Shown here: in pieces, positions 1 through 8,774 of the stretch | Numbering within the stretch: the first letter of the stretch is position 1 | Layout: every line of letters begins with the position of its first letter | Source of the DNA: Verrucomicrobiales bacterium | GTDB lineage: Bacteria; Verrucomicrobiota; Verrucomicrobiia; Verrucomicrobiales; DEV007 | Reading direction: 5' to 3' | DNA length: 55,889 nt | NCBI GenBank assembly: GCA_002726915.1 | Contig: PBSY01000078.1 | Coordinates: 1-55,889, forward strand | The notes under the pieces: generated by a model | Databases searched by the model: none | What the model saw: the letters and a program-made list of their open reading frames with translations, nothing else | What the model was told of the DNA's origin: nothing | Translations under genes and position numbers: made by a program

Positions 1-1683
1 GGGGAACAAAAGCTCGAAGCGACGGTGCTTTCGGGAGAGGGGATGAAGTTTTCTATCTCGGGGCAATCGGTCGCGGTTGAGGACGGCGAAACTCTATATG
101 CGGCCTGGTTGCAAGGTGATGGTGGGGCGACTTGGCGACTCACTGAGGGCGGTGATGCCCTGGCATTAACCATTCCCGCGTCGGATCAAGTTCTTCACCT
201 CAATGTGGCAGTCGCCACGGGCGAGGTCGGCGGGAGCGGTTTTGAGTCACCTGCCGATCGTGTTTTTGACCTCACGGCAAGGGTGAGGGGTGGCCCGGAG
301 CGTTGGAAGACCGTTCATACCATGAAAGGGAACCCAGATGCGTCGCACTTCCAGGGTTATGCGTTGGAGAGTGTGCCGGTCCCCCTGACAAACGCCTACA
401 ACGCGTGGCTAAGAACGGCGTCACTCGCCTTTTTTGACGACGGTCGACTCGCTGTGGCAAGTCTTTCGGGAGATGTCTGGATTGCCAGCGGTATTAATGA
501 TGAGCTCGATCAGGTGACGTGGAAACGATTTGCTTCTGGACTCTATGAGCCCATGGGCATGAAGGTAGTCGACGGGACACTTGTGGCGATTACCCGCGGA
601 AGGATCATGAAGTTGCATGACTTCAACAGTGATGGTGAGGCCGATTTTTACGAAGCTTTCTTCAACGAAGAAGAACCCGATCGCGGATGGCACGCTTACA
701 GTTGCGACCTCGTGGTCGGGGACGATGGATCGTTTTTTTACGCGAGAACCGGAGGTTTCAGCGAGTGGTCAGTTCCGGGCGGGATTGTTAAAGTGGCGGC
801 TGACGGAAAGTCGTCTGAACTCTTTGGGGTCGGTATGCGAGTTCCCAATGGAATCGGCAGGCTTCCTGACGGGCGGATCACCTTCGGCGACAATCAGGGG
901 ACCTATGTGCCGGCCAGTAAAATTGCCATTTCTAAACCCGGTGATTTTCATGGAGCCGGCAAGTGGGATCAGCGGGAGGGGGATTTTGATCCGGAACAGA
1001 TTGTCCAACCCATCGTCTACATGCCCCAGGAACTGGACAGTTCTTCCGGCAGCCAGTTGTGGGTAGAAAAAGATGAGCGGTTTGGTCCTTTGAGCGGGAA
1101 GTTGTTTCACACCTCGTTTGGGCGAGCGCGGACCATGTATGCGATGGTCGATGAGGTTGATGGTGTGACCCAGGGGGCGGTATTTTCAATTCCAATGCAG
1201 ATGGAATCCGGCACCTTGCGAGCAGCAAGGAATCCGAAAGACGGTCAGATTTATTACTCCGGTCTGACGGGTTGGCAGGCAGGTGGTTCGAAAGAGGGAA
1301 GTGTCCAGCGGCTTCGCTACACCGGAAAAAACGGGCTCTACCTGCTCGATGCCAAGGCGCGCGAGGGACGACTCGAACTAACCTTCAATGAGCCGATCAA
1401 TCACGAGCAGGTCAACCTATCCAAGTGGCAAGTTGAGTCGTGGAACTACCGCTGGGGCAAACAGTATGGCTCGCCCCACTTAAAGCCATCTCAGCCGGAT
1501 CAGCAGGGAACAGAAATCTGGTCGGTGGATGGGTTTGAGCTCGAAGACGGGGGACGGCGATTGGTTCTGAGCGTTCCGGATCTCCAGCCCTGTCACACGC
1601 TCAAACTGGACTTCTCGGTAGCCGCAGGGGAACTTGTCCTCGATGGGCCTGTGTTCTTCACCATCTACCACCTGCCGAAGTAG
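1..1683 (+). CDS. Six-bladed propeller protein of the PVC heme-binding-domain family, cut at the left edge
   Basis: The reading frame is open from base 1 with no stop, so the true start lies outside the window. An internal GTG at 25 would give 552 residues, but its context is not convincing. The first ~110 residues look like the end of a beta-rich DUF6797-like domain. Residues ~120-450 form a sorbosone-dehydrogenase-like propeller, with blade signatures such as FDDGRLAVASLSGDVW, ASGLYEPMGMKV, DFNSDGEADFYE and GVGMRVPNGIGRLPDG. The C-terminal ~110 residues resemble the tail of the propeller encoded at 42090-43583. In planctomycetes and verrucomicrobia such proteins are exported and often accompany cytochrome c domains and sulfatases. 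The reaction is unknown. Family assignment is firm; function is inferred only from context. It is followed at once by a sulfatase remnant, so it is probably the surviving part of a module like that at 40-45 kb. Confidence 0.8.
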   Translation, partial: GEQKLEATVLSGEGMKFSISGQSVAVEDGETLYAAWLQGDGGATWRLTEGGDALALTIPASDQVLHLNVAVATGEVGGSGFESPADRVFDLTARVRGGPERWKTVHTMKGNPDASHFQGYALESVPVPLTNAYNAWLRTASLAFFDDGRLAVASLSGDVWIASGINDELDQVTWKRFASGLYEPMGMKVVDGTLVAITRGRIMKLHDFNSDGEADFYEAFFNEEEPDRGWHAYSCDLVVGDDGSFFYARTGGFSEWSVPGGIVKVAADGKSSELFGVGMRVPNGIGRLPDGRITFGDNQGTYVPASKIAISKPGDFHGAGKWDQREGDFDPEQIVQPIVYMPQELDSSSGSQLWVEKDERFGPLSGKLFHTSFGRARTMYAMVDEVDGVTQGAVFSIPMQMESGTLRAARNPKDGQIYYSGLTGWQAGGSKEGSVQRLRYTGKNGLYLLDAKAREGRLELTFNEPINHEQVNLSKWQVESWNYRWGKQYGSPHLKPSQPDQQGTEIWSVDGFELEDGGRRLVLSVPDLQPCHTLKLDFSVAAGELVLDGPVFFTIYHLPK

Positions 1684-1690
1684 TCCAAGC

Positions 1691-1867
1691 AACATTGCAT
1701 TGTGTGATCTAGATCAGGATATCGGCGAGAAGACCAATCTCGCCATGTCGTCACCAGAGATCGCCGGACGGCTCAAGAAAGAGCACGATGAGTGATTGCA
1801 GGAAACGGAGTTCGGACGGCACCACATCCTCGATGCGATTCGGTGGACGGCCAGAGAACGGGAGTAG
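1691..1867 (+). pseudogene. C-terminal remnant of a sulfatase
   Basis: Eight bases after the propeller stop codon, the frame beginning at 1691 reads NIALCDLDQDIGEKTNLA and continues into a helix-like stretch ending at a TGA (1793-1795). LxDLDxDxGExTNLA is the typical end-of-domain motif of S1 sulfatases; the intact sulfatase at 33844-35733 has the equivalent LYNLDEDIGETTDVA. In the same frame the sequence runs on after the TGA to a TAG at 1865, so the TGA may be a nonsense mutation of a Trp codon. No start codon, signal peptide or catalytic region precedes it. This is best read as a deletion relic whose 5' part is gone. The order propeller-sulfatase matches the intact operon at 42090-44965. 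Confidence 0.6.
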
Positions 1868-1875
1868 TCGTGGCA

Positions 1876-1900
1876 CAAAAAAACCGCCGTGAACGGCGGT
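1876..1900 (-). terminator. Rho-independent terminator of tRNA-Glu
   Basis: On the minus strand a perfect 7-bp GC-rich stem (1883-1889 paired with 1894-1900, 4-nt loop) is followed by seven T residues (1882 down to 1876). It lies a few bases beyond the 3' end of the tRNA gene. Confidence 0.85.
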
Positions 1901-1906
1901 GTATTT

Positions 1907-1981
1907 TGGCGACCCGTACGGGACTCGAACCCGTGTTGCCGCCGTGAAAGGGCGGAGTCCTAACCGCTAGACGAACGGGTC
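1907..1981 (-). tRNA. tRNA-Glu (UUC)
   Basis: The reverse complement folds into a full cloverleaf. The acceptor stem pairs 1975-1981 with 1911-1917, the anticodon loop reads CTTTCAC with anticodon TTC, and the T-loop is GGTTCGAGTCC. The discriminator is G (1910) and the 3' CCA is encoded (1909-1907). It is a single gene with its own terminator, not part of a larger operon in this window. Confidence 0.95.
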
Positions 1982-2117
1982 ACGTTCGATGCTGAGTTGG
2001 CGGAACAGATTGTCCCTCAGCGCGGGACGCGAATATGAAGGCTTACAGACGTTTCGCAAGTTGAAAATGTGAAAGATTTTTTGGTGGCAGGTTACGGCCC
2101 CGCTGTCACAATAAAGG

Positions 2118-3098
2118 ATGCTCGTTCTGATCGATCTTCTCTGGCTTTTAGCGGGTCTTACCGCTTTGTATTTTGGGGCCGAATGGTTGGTTGGTGGTGC
2201 CTCCAGGCTTGCTGTTCGGTTTGGTATCTCACCGCTGGTAGTGGGTCTCACGGTGGTCGCTTTTGGAACCAGCGCTCCAGAGCTTTTTGTGTCGATTGGA
2301 TTCAACAACAACGGCCATCCGGGGATGGCTCTTGGTAATGTGATTGGTTCAAATATTTGTAACATCGGATTGGTGCTAGGGATTAGTGCCTTCATCTGCG
2401 TTCTCGGTGTGAAAAGCCAGTTGGTGAGGCGAGATCTGCCAGTGCTTGTGCTCGCAACGCTGGCTTTCACGGTGATTCTCTGGGACGGAAAAATCAGTCG
2501 ACCTGAAGGCAGTTTTCTTTTTATGGGTGTGCTGGTTTACACGGTATACCAGTTGGTCTTGGGCAAGAAAATTAGTCAAACCGAAGTCGCTGCCGATTTT
2601 GAAGAAGAAGTTGACCTTGAGGCCGCAAAAAACGATCCGGTATGGAAATTCACTCTCCTGATTTTTGTCGGTCTGGTAGGGCTCTATTTTGGCGCAAAGT
2701 GGCTTGAGATCGGAGGGGTCGGGGTGGCGGAACGCATGGGTGTTCCGAAGGCGGTAATTTCGCTGACCTTGATTGCCTTTAGCACATCGGTGCCGGAGTT
2801 GGCTACGTCGATTATCGCCTCCCTAAAAAGGCAGGGGGACATCATTATAGGGAACGTGGTGGGTTCCTGCCTCTTTAATCTGCTCTGCGTTACTGCTGTG
2901 ACGGCATTGGTCAAGCCTCTCGAAACTGGGGGTATTGCGTTGTCAGACCTCTACGTGATGATTGCGATGACGGTCGTCATGGTTACCATGATGTGGACAG
3001 GTAAAAAAATCACCAGATGGGAAGGCGGGATACTTCTTGCCAGCTATGTAGGCTACTGCGTTTACCTCTGGTTTGACCGCGTAGCGGTGGCAGCTTAG
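2118..3098 (+). CDS. Calcium/sodium antiporter (CaCA family, YrbG-like)
   Basis: This is an inner-membrane cation exchanger of 326 residues, the usual length for bacterial K+-independent Ca2+/Na+ antiporters. Both alpha repeats are visible: residues ~50-85 carry AFGTSAPELFVS followed by GNVIGSNICN, and residues ~215-255 carry AFSTSVPELATS followed by GNVVGSCLFN. The two halves are separated by an acidic cytoplasmic loop (EEEVDLEAAKND, around 160-170). About ten hydrophobic segments are evident. The ATG at 2118 is preceded by AAAGG. The gene appears monocistronic and converges on sufT with a 24-base gap. The exported ion (Ca2+ against Na+ or H+) is known for the family only. Confidence 0.9.
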   Translation: MLVLIDLLWLLAGLTALYFGAEWLVGGASRLAVRFGISPLVVGLTVVAFGTSAPELFVSIGFNNNGHPGMALGNVIGSNICNIGLVLGISAFICVLGVKSQLVRRDLPVLVLATLAFTVILWDGKISRPEGSFLFMGVLVYTVYQLVLGKKISQTEVAADFEEEVDLEAAKNDPVWKFTLLIFVGLVGLYFGAKWLEIGGVGVAERMGVPKAVISLTLIAFSTSVPELATSIIASLKRQGDIIIGNVVGSCLFNLLCVTAVTALVKPLETGGIALSDLYVMIAMTVVMVTMMWTGKKITRWEGGILLASYVGYCVYLWFDRVAVAA

Positions 3099-3122
3099 AG
3101 ATTGACGGGGAAAAGGCGGGAT

Positions 3123-3671
3123 TTAGATCATCCCGAGCTTCATCTTGCCTTCTTCTGAGATCATCTCTTGACTCCAGACGGGATCCCAAACGAGGTCGAC
3201 TTGCGCGTTCCCAATACCCTCGAGCATAAGAATTTTGGATTGGGCATCGGCGGCAATCGTGGGCCCCATGCCACAGCCTGGAGCTGTCAGCGTCATCTTG
3301 ACTTCGACATTTTTTTGTCCTTCCTCCTCCTTAATCGTACAATCATAAACAAGACCGAGGTCAACGATGTTGACCGGAATTTCAGGGTCGAAGACGAGTT
3401 TAAGTTGCTCCCAGATGGCACCTTCAACGTCTCCGTCGGCTACTTTAATAGCAGCGACTTCTTGCTGGGCTTTCTCCGCTTCCAGATCGATTCCAAGAGC
3501 GTCGGCGTTTTCGGACTTGATTCTGGCTAGGCCTGACTGTGTGGCGACCGTGTAAGTGCCTCCGAGTGCCTGAGTAATCATGACTTTAGTTCCGGTGGGC
3601 AGGTGAATGGGGTCGCCGCTGGGAATCTGAATGGCTTCGACCTCGCGAGTGAGTTCAAGTTCTTCGTGCAT
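3123..3671 (-). CDS. sufT: SufT-type Fe-S cluster maturation protein (MIP18/DUF59 domain)
   Basis: The protein has 182 residues and is soluble. The N-terminal half (about 1-80) contains the SufT-specific stretch with [19 protein letters not shown] and LGGTYTV. The C-terminal half is a complete MIP18/DUF59 domain with [16 protein letters not shown] and the conserved cysteine region [10 protein letters not shown], ending in the typical [15 protein letters not shown]. SufT proteins help mature Fe-S proteins, especially under high demand. It is the last of three minus-strand genes; the two upstream encode an IscU/NifU scaffold (84-base gap) and a rhodanese-like protein, which supports an Fe-S role. 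Confidence 0.9.
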   Translation of the reverse strand: MHEELELTREVEAIQIPSGDPIHLPTGTKVMITQALGGTYTVATQSGLARIKSENADALGIDLEAEKAQQEVAAIKVADGDVEGAIWEQLKLVFDPEIPVNIVDLGLVYDCTIKEEEGQKNVEVKMTLTAPGCGMGPTIAADAQSKILMLEGIGNAQVDLVWDPVWSQEMISEEGKMKLGMI

Positions 3672-3755
3672 GGTAAGGGGTGGTTAAGTCGAGAGAAAGA
3701 ATGGTTAAGGGGTTGTGATTGATGCTACGCAGGAGGGGATTGTAATCTGAAATGG

Positions 3756-4256
3756 CTAATCGTCCAGTTTGACGACCTTCAGTTTTCCTTTCTTCAGGTT
3801 CGGCTGATTCATATCGCCAAGCAAGGTATTGCTCGAGACCTGAGGCGCAGGTTGAGGCGCTTTGCTTGCACCGCTGTCGCTTCGCAGGGCTTCGCGGAGG
3901 GCTCCCTCCACCATTTCGCCACAATGTATTTTCATGGGAGGTAGAGAGCCGAGGGGTTTCGAAAGATCTGATGAATTCATCGCTTCAGCTTCTTCGACGG
4001 TTTTGCCTTTGAGCATTTCTGTAGCCATGGAAGCCACGGCAATAGCGGTCTGGCAGCCGAAACTCTGGAAGGAGGCCTTATCAATTACCTTCTTGCCCCC
4101 CTTCTCTTCGAACTTGAGCCACATGCGAACCATGTCCCCGCATTCCGGATTGCCAACCGTGCCAACAGAGTCGGCATCAACCATCTCACCCATGTTTTGA
4201 GGGTTTGCGATCGCGTCGCTGATTTTATCTTCAAAAGTGGAATCTTCAGTGCTCAT
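3756..4256 (-). CDS. IscU/NifU-type iron-sulfur cluster scaffold protein
   Basis: This 166-residue protein carries the three conserved scaffold cysteines in the expected order: NPECGD near residue 37, SFGCQTAIA near 68, and LPPMKIHCGEMVEGALREAL near 110. These residues assemble transient 2Fe-2S clusters delivered by a cysteine desulfurase. The aspartate after the first cysteine, typical of the family, is present. The C-terminal ~45 residues are Ser/Pro/Lys rich and look disordered. No cysteine desulfurase gene is visible in the window, so the sulfur donor is encoded elsewhere. It sits between the rhodanese-like gene (35-base gap) and sufT. Confidence 0.9.
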   Translation of the reverse strand: MSTEDSTFEDKISDAIANPQNMGEMVDADSVGTVGNPECGDMVRMWLKFEEKGGKKVIDKASFQSFGCQTAIAVASMATEMLKGKTVEEAEAMNSSDLSKPLGSLPPMKIHCGEMVEGALREALRSDSGASKAPQPAPQVSSNTLLGDMNQPNLKKGKLKVVKLDD

Positions 4257-4291
4257 AACGAGAGGAGTGTTTTGCTGGATTGAGTGGCCGT

Positions 4292-4867
4292 TTAAGGCTC
4301 TGGGTCTTCGAATTCAAGTTTGTAGCGCGGTATGTCACGATCCACTTCCTTCGCATAGGCATCGATACCGCCGCGAAGAGCGCGTGTATTTCTGTAGCCG
4401 TGACCGATCAGGTAAGCGGCTGCGTCCAGAACCTTGTCTCCGGTATGGTCATACATAACGATAAAGCGGTCTTTCTGCTCGCTTCCGAAAATATCCTGCA
4501 AGAGATCATTGCTGTAGATCTCAGAACCGAGGAGAGCGACAGCTTCATGCTCTTCACGAGTGCGCATGTCGAGCAGGCGAGGGGAAGGTTCGGCTTTAAG
4601 TGCTTCGGCAAGTTCTCTGGGTTCGATCAGGATCTTGCGGTCGGTTTCGTGAGCTTGGAGGATGTGATCAATCACTTCGTCCACTGGCAGGCCTTCGTTT
4701 CGTTGGCAGACTTCGGCAAGAGTTTCCTCGTTGTCGTAGCTGCAGCTCTGGCAGCCACCGATGTGATAAGCCGCGAATAGGGCCCGTTTCGCACCGGGGA
4801 AGCGTGCAAGCACTTCTCCCATCGTGATACCGGAGTCGAATTCTTGAGTTTGGGCAGTTGAGGCCAT
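4292..4867 (-). CDS. DUF1858-like plus rhodanese-like two-domain protein, catalytic Cys missing
   Basis: The ATG at 4867 is preferred to the GTG one codon upstream. The N-terminal ~75 residues resemble a DUF1858/ScdA-type helical domain, with GITMGEVLARFPGAKRAL and a CxxC pair in HIGGCQSCSYDNEETLAEV. The C-terminal ~110 residues are a rhodanese fold with LLDMRTREEHEA and an ending LRGGIDAYAKEVD. The active-site loop, normally CxxGxR, reads YDHTGDK, so the persulfide cysteine is replaced by aspartate and the arginine by lysine. It is therefore unlikely to be a sulfurtransferase. Being first in the Fe-S cluster it may act as a sensor or carrier through the CxxC pair; that is inference. Confidence 0.8.
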   Translation of the reverse strand: MASTAQTQEFDSGITMGEVLARFPGAKRALFAAYHIGGCQSCSYDNEETLAEVCQRNEGLPVDEVIDHILQAHETDRKILIEPRELAEALKAEPSPRLLDMRTREEHEAVALLGSEIYSNDLLQDIFGSEQKDRFIVMYDHTGDKVLDAAAYLIGHGYRNTRALRGGIDAYAKEVDRDIPRYKLEFEDPEP

Positions 4868-4943
4868 CACGTCACTATGGACTTAACTTGGGGGTTTCTC
4901 ATTTGAAAATTGAATTTTGAGCCCAGGGGCGGTTAATTGGCGC

Positions 4944-5804
4944 ATGAAACGTCACGTACCCGGTCCCTGGAGCACGCCCAGCGTCTATCTCTGGCCTAAC
5001 CTGATGACGGCTGGTAATCTCGCCTGTGGGTTCAGTGCAGTGCTAGTAATTTTTGAGGGTATGAGAGATGCCGGCGGCGGGGCGAAGGATTTTCATCTCG
5101 CCATTTTCTTGATCCTTGGGGCGTGTTTTTTCGATGCATTAGATGGTCGCCTTGCTCGAATTAAGGGCCAAGAGTCAATGTTTGGCCGTGAATTCGATTC
5201 GCTTGCGGACATTGTTTCGTTCGGGATGGCACCTGCGTTCCTCGTGATGGATATTGTTCTCAGTTCTTTCGATAACCGTCTCGGTTGGACAATTGCGTTC
5301 ATCTACCTGCTCTGTGGAGGAATGCGACTGGCGCGGTTTAATTGCCTCGCACAGCTTGAACAGGAGAATCCCGATGAAGAAAGGAATAGGGATTTCGTGG
5401 GCTTTCCGATTCCGGCTGCTGCTGGACTGATCGCATCTTTGACTATTTTCATTCTGTGGCTCAATGAAGGCCATAAGGAAATCGGCGCCTGGCGCTACGT
5501 CCTGCTTATCCTCATGCTTTTGCTTTCCTTTATGATGTTGAGCGAGTTTCGTTATCCCAGTTTTAAGGCGATGAACTGGCGGGCTCGCCGGTCCATGATT
5601 TGGCTCTTTGCGGCGATTTTGGTTTTGGTCTGTGCGGTCAATTTCGTCGAGTTCGTTCCTCTGATAATTTTTCTGAGTTATCTGATCTATGGGCTGCTCC
5701 GACCGTGGATTTCCCAGAGGTGGCAGCGAGAAATTGAAATCGGCGCAGAGCTGGAATTCGAGCCTGAAATTTTTGGTGATCCTGATGACAATGAAGCGTC
5801 CTGA
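4944..5804 (+). CDS. pssA: CDP-diacylglycerol-serine O-phosphatidyltransferase
   Basis: This integral membrane enzyme makes phosphatidylserine, the precursor of phosphatidylethanolamine, from CDP-diacylglycerol and serine. The CDP-alcohol phosphatidyltransferase signature is complete: DALDGRLAR followed by [10 protein letters not shown], giving the DGxxAR-x8-G-x3-D-x3-D pattern at about residues 60-85. Several hydrophobic segments follow, and the C-terminus is charged. The ATG at 4944 (286 residues) is chosen because an AGGGGCGG purine run lies upstream; a TTG at 4917 would add nine residues without a ribosome site. It diverges from the Fe-S cluster. No phosphatidylserine decarboxylase lies next to it. 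Confidence 0.9.
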   Translation: MKRHVPGPWSTPSVYLWPNLMTAGNLACGFSAVLVIFEGMRDAGGGAKDFHLAIFLILGACFFDALDGRLARIKGQESMFGREFDSLADIVSFGMAPAFLVMDIVLSSFDNRLGWTIAFIYLLCGGMRLARFNCLAQLEQENPDEERNRDFVGFPIPAAAGLIASLTIFILWLNEGHKEIGAWRYVLLILMLLLSFMMLSEFRYPSFKAMNWRARRSMIWLFAAILVLVCAVNFVEFVPLIIFLSYLIYGLLRPWISQRWQREIEIGAELEFEPEIFGDPDDNEAS

Positions 5805-5881
5805 TTTCCGGTCAGAATTGCGCAGATTCGAGTGACCTTTCCGGTCGTTGCACTCTGGTTAAGCTGGCGTATCAATCGTGC

Positions 5882-6658
5882 ATGAGCTTTGTAGAAAACC
5901 TATTTTCGCTGGAAGGGCAAACCGCAGTCGTGGTTGGAGGAACCGGTGTGCTGTGTGGCGAAATGGCCAACGGGTTGGCGCAGGCTGGAGCGAATGTTGT
6001 CGTCGTCGGACGCAGCGAAGAAAAGGGGGCGAAGCGAGTGGCCGAAATTGAGTCTCTTGGAGGAAAGGCTAGTTTTCTTGCTGCCGATGTCGCGTCTCGC
6101 GAAATGCTGGAGTCACTTCTTGCTCAGGTGCTTGAGTCACATGGGAAAGTCGACATACTTGTTAACGGTGCCGGAGTAAATTCGCCAACTGCCCTCCTTG
6201 AAATCGGAGATGAAGAATTTGCCCGCATCCTCGATATCAATCTCGGCGCCATCCTGCGGAGTTGTCAGGTTTTTGGCCGGCAGATGCTAGAGCAGGGTGG
6301 GGGGTCCATCATCAACATCGGTTCGATTTCGGGGCTGGGGCCGCTGAGTAAAGTCTTTACCTACTCTGCCAGTAAGGCAGCGGTGCACAATCTTTCCAAA
6401 AACCTTGCCCGAGAATGGGCGGAGCAGGGGATTCGTGTGAATACGCTCGTTCCTGGGTTCTTTCCTGCTGAGCAGAACCGCAAGGTTCTGACTGACGATC
6501 GTGTCGCGGCCATCATGGGGCACACGCCGGCCAACCGTTTCGGCGAGGCTCACGAGTTGATCGGAGCGACCTTGCTATTGGCTTCGCAGAGTGCGGGGTC
6601 CTTTGTGACCGGTATCGAGATGATCGTCGACGGAGGCTTCTCGGCGATGACTATTTGA
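5882..6658 (+). CDS. Short-chain dehydrogenase/reductase, mannonate oxidoreductase-like
   Basis: This classical SDR has 258 residues. The cofactor motif is [11 protein letters not shown] near residue 19, followed by the NGAG motif near 95. The catalytic Ser lies in NIGSISG and the YxxxK pair in YSASKAA near 160. The stretch [17 protein letters not shown] and later [13 protein letters not shown] resembles SDR-type D-mannonate (fructuronate) oxidoreductases in hexuronate catabolism, but uronate-pathway partners are absent, so the substrate is tentative. Arg at the end of strand 2 ([10 protein letters not shown]) suggests NADP(H). The C-terminal [17 protein letters not shown] is typical. It starts 77 bases after pssA and may be separately expressed. 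Confidence 0.85.
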   Translation: MSFVENLFSLEGQTAVVVGGTGVLCGEMANGLAQAGANVVVVGRSEEKGAKRVAEIESLGGKASFLAADVASREMLESLLAQVLESHGKVDILVNGAGVNSPTALLEIGDEEFARILDINLGAILRSCQVFGRQMLEQGGGSIINIGSISGLGPLSKVFTYSASKAAVHNLSKNLAREWAEQGIRVNTLVPGFFPAEQNRKVLTDDRVAAIMGHTPANRFGEAHELIGATLLLASQSAGSFVTGIEMIVDGGFSAMTI

Positions 6659-6780
6659 GATTGTAGGGAGGAATTCGATCTTGCTGAGGAGGGGCTTCCC
6701 GGGCGCTAAAAGACCAAATTCTCCTGCGTGGAGACGACTTCAGCCGCTTTTAGCTTTTGAGTGAGAGGGGTTCTAATCGC

Positions 6781-6809
6781 TTGACGTAGTTAATATTTCT
6801 TAATATTCT
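6781..6809 (+). promoter_or_regulatory. Candidate sigma70-type promoter before the zinc-ribbon/TPM gene
   Basis: TTGACG (6781-6786, five of six matches) and TATTCT (6804-6809, four of six) are separated by 17 bases in an AT-rich stretch that contrasts with the flanking coding DNA. The distance to the ATG at 6860 would leave a ~45-base leader. PVC promoter consensus is poorly known, so this is only suggestive. Confidence 0.3.
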
Positions 6810-6859
6810 TGTAAAATTGATAATTTGAATAAAACTGAGGAGTATTCAGTATAATCTAG

Positions 6860-7510
6860 ATGAAGTGCCCGAGGTGTATGCGTCCAGTCGATCATGAGGC
6901 TGAGAGTTGCTACTCATGCGGTTACAGCGCCTTGAAAGCGGCTGAGAAATTCGGCTCAAATCAAGTGGCGCTCAGCCGGGTGCATGATGCTGCTCACTGG
7001 CTCCGTAAGCAGGAGAAAGATGTTCTCAACACTGCCATTGACCAGTTGGAAGTGAAATTCCCCCAAATGTTGTTCTGCGCTTACTTGGGTTTACTACCCG
7101 AGAATCTCAAGATGAGCGAGTTGGGATTCTGGTTGCTTAACCACGGTCAGGTAAAGGGAGCTGAGTATGCGCGGCCGAACGAAAACGCTATCCTCGTGAT
7201 TCTTGATATGAAAACCAAACAGGTCGGAATTTCTCTAGGCTACTTCGCTGAATCCCTAATCACGCAGGAAGATGGCTATCGAGCGCTGATGAAAGCCCGG
7301 CCAAATCTGCTGAATGCCGAGTATGGCGAAGCGATTGAAACGATTTTCCGTCGGCTCTGCAAAGTCCTCGAGAAAAGAGGCAAAAAGCTGCGGAAGTTGT
7401 CCCACGAGGAGCTGCAGGCTCAGAGTAAAGCACTCAACGAAAATACTCTCGACCTGCCGCAACACTTTGCTCCCATGCTTGGTCGATGGTGGCGGCTGCG
7501 AGCTGTTTAA
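6860..7510 (+). CDS. Zinc-ribbon protein with TPM-like domain
   Basis: The protein has 216 residues, no signal peptide and no membrane segment. It begins with a zinc ribbon (MKCPRCMRPVDHEAESCYSC, two CxxC pairs at residues 3-20). Residues ~45-170 resemble the TPM/YgcG fold, with VLDMKTKQVGISLGYFAE and a final helix IETIFRRLCKVLEKRGKK. TPM domains occur in proteins linked to membrane stress and photosystem repair; their biochemical activity is uncertain. The next gene, 34 bases downstream, encodes a membrane-anchored protein that also appears to contain a TPM-like region, so the two are probably co-transcribed. Family assignment is moderate and function unknown. Confidence 0.6.
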   Translation: MKCPRCMRPVDHEAESCYSCGYSALKAAEKFGSNQVALSRVHDAAHWLRKQEKDVLNTAIDQLEVKFPQMLFCAYLGLLPENLKMSELGFWLLNHGQVKGAEYARPNENAILVILDMKTKQVGISLGYFAESLITQEDGYRALMKARPNLLNAEYGEAIETIFRRLCKVLEKRGKKLRKLSHEELQAQSKALNENTLDLPQHFAPMLGRWWRLRAV

Positions 7511-7544
7511 GTAGCTCGGATTCGTGTGACACTCAAGCAATCCA

Positions 7545-8696
7545 ATGAAACGACCATTCCTGACAGCATCCAGCCTCGTTCTGTTTACTGCAGGAATCAT
7601 AGCCGCGGAGGCGGATTTACCTGAGTGGAGCGATGCTACAGATGCCGAAGCCTATACACTTGGTGGTGGATTATGGCCTATCGGTTTGCTTCCTGATGGG
7701 GCAGCGGAAGCGGCAAGGGAAGATTCTCCTGCCATGGTTGCTGAAGGGGCTTCTACACCGACAAACCCTGATGGATCGCCGCTGACCTTTTACGGTCCGC
7801 TGACCTCTGCCGGTGGTGAAAATTTGGGAGTAGGTAACACGACAGGGGAAGGTCTGGACGAGCCTGCACAGGCTCCAGCAATTGAGGCGCTTCCGCCGAT
7901 CGATGGGGAGCTGAGGAACCTCTACTTTGGTTATCCTCCGGTGGATTACTTGATTGATCCCCAGCGACTCCTTACTGAGCAGAAGTCGAATGATATCAAG
8001 CGCTTCCTAGAATTTCACTCCGACGAGTCCGACTTTAAGATTTTCGTGATGGTGATTGGGGAAACTCAAGAGATCCCGGAAAGCGTTGATCTGCAGGAGC
8101 TTCATCGCGAGTGGTTCTCTGAACAAACCACGGTGCTCATGGTTTACCATCGTGAGCATCCCGATCTCACCGAGTTCGTTTACAACGAGGGCGTTCGTTC
8201 CGCCCTATCTCAGCCAGTCTTTGAACGCATTCGACAAAACTGCCTTCGCGAGGGGGCAGCCACCGAGTTTGCGCCCGATCAGGTTGAGAAAATGGCGATT
8301 GAGTTGAGTATCCAGCTGTATTGGCTTGGGCGCCTCATGAACGCCGAGGGTGCTGAAGCTAAAGCTCTAAGCGAGGCTGAGTCAGTCTTTGATCTTCCTG
8401 CCTCTGCGGATGCGCCTGAGTTACTCCGTGAGTATGCGCCGAGCATCTTCCTCCAAGAGTCCAGCCAACGGGCGATTTCAATTCTAATCACGATCGCGGG
8501 CATCCTTGCATGCCTTGTTCTTGCAGCATTTTTGGTGTTGATTATAATCTGGCTGCGGAACATGGATCGGATCGGGGGTGGACCACTTATCTTTCCCAAT
8601 TGGGAGCCAAAACCACGACTCGGTGGTGAGTTCTCAGGGGGAGGATTCATCAGCATGTCTTTTGATATCAACGATACCTCGAGCGAAAAGCCCTGA
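7545..8696 (+). CDS. Membrane-anchored TPM-domain-like protein
   Basis: This 383-residue protein has an N-terminal signal segment (MKRPFLTASSLVLFTAGIIAAEA). A low-complexity Pro/Gly/Ala-rich region follows to ~125, then a mixed alpha/beta domain (~130-260) beginning PPVDYLIDPQRLLTEQKS and containing DFKIFVMVIGET, which resembles the start of TPM/YgcG domains. A strong transmembrane helix lies at ~305-332 (ISILITIAGILACLVLAAFL), and a Gly-rich cytoplasmic tail with GGEFSGGG ends the chain, also a YgcG-like feature. The topology would place the TPM-like domain outside the cytoplasm. It pairs with the soluble zinc-ribbon/TPM-like protein upstream. No catalytic residues can be named. Confidence 0.6.
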   Translation: MKRPFLTASSLVLFTAGIIAAEADLPEWSDATDAEAYTLGGGLWPIGLLPDGAAEAAREDSPAMVAEGASTPTNPDGSPLTFYGPLTSAGGENLGVGNTTGEGLDEPAQAPAIEALPPIDGELRNLYFGYPPVDYLIDPQRLLTEQKSNDIKRFLEFHSDESDFKIFVMVIGETQEIPESVDLQELHREWFSEQTTVLMVYHREHPDLTEFVYNEGVRSALSQPVFERIRQNCLREGAATEFAPDQVEKMAIELSIQLYWLGRLMNAEGAEAKALSEAESVFDLPASADAPELLREYAPSIFLQESSQRAISILITIAGILACLVLAAFLVLIIIWLRNMDRIGGGPLIFPNWEPKPRLGGEFSGGGFISMSFDINDTSSEKP

Positions 8697-8774
8697 CCGG
8701 CTCCCTGATGTTGAAGGCGCGAACGAGGTGATTTTTAGTTTGCCCCGGCGCTGCAGTAAAAGGTTTAAGGGTGC

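Noticed and set aside
3117..3135. CGGGAT/ATCCCG hairpin between antiporter and sufT as terminator
   Set aside because: Six pairs with a 7-base loop, partly in the sufT stop region and without T-tract on either strand; too weak to call.
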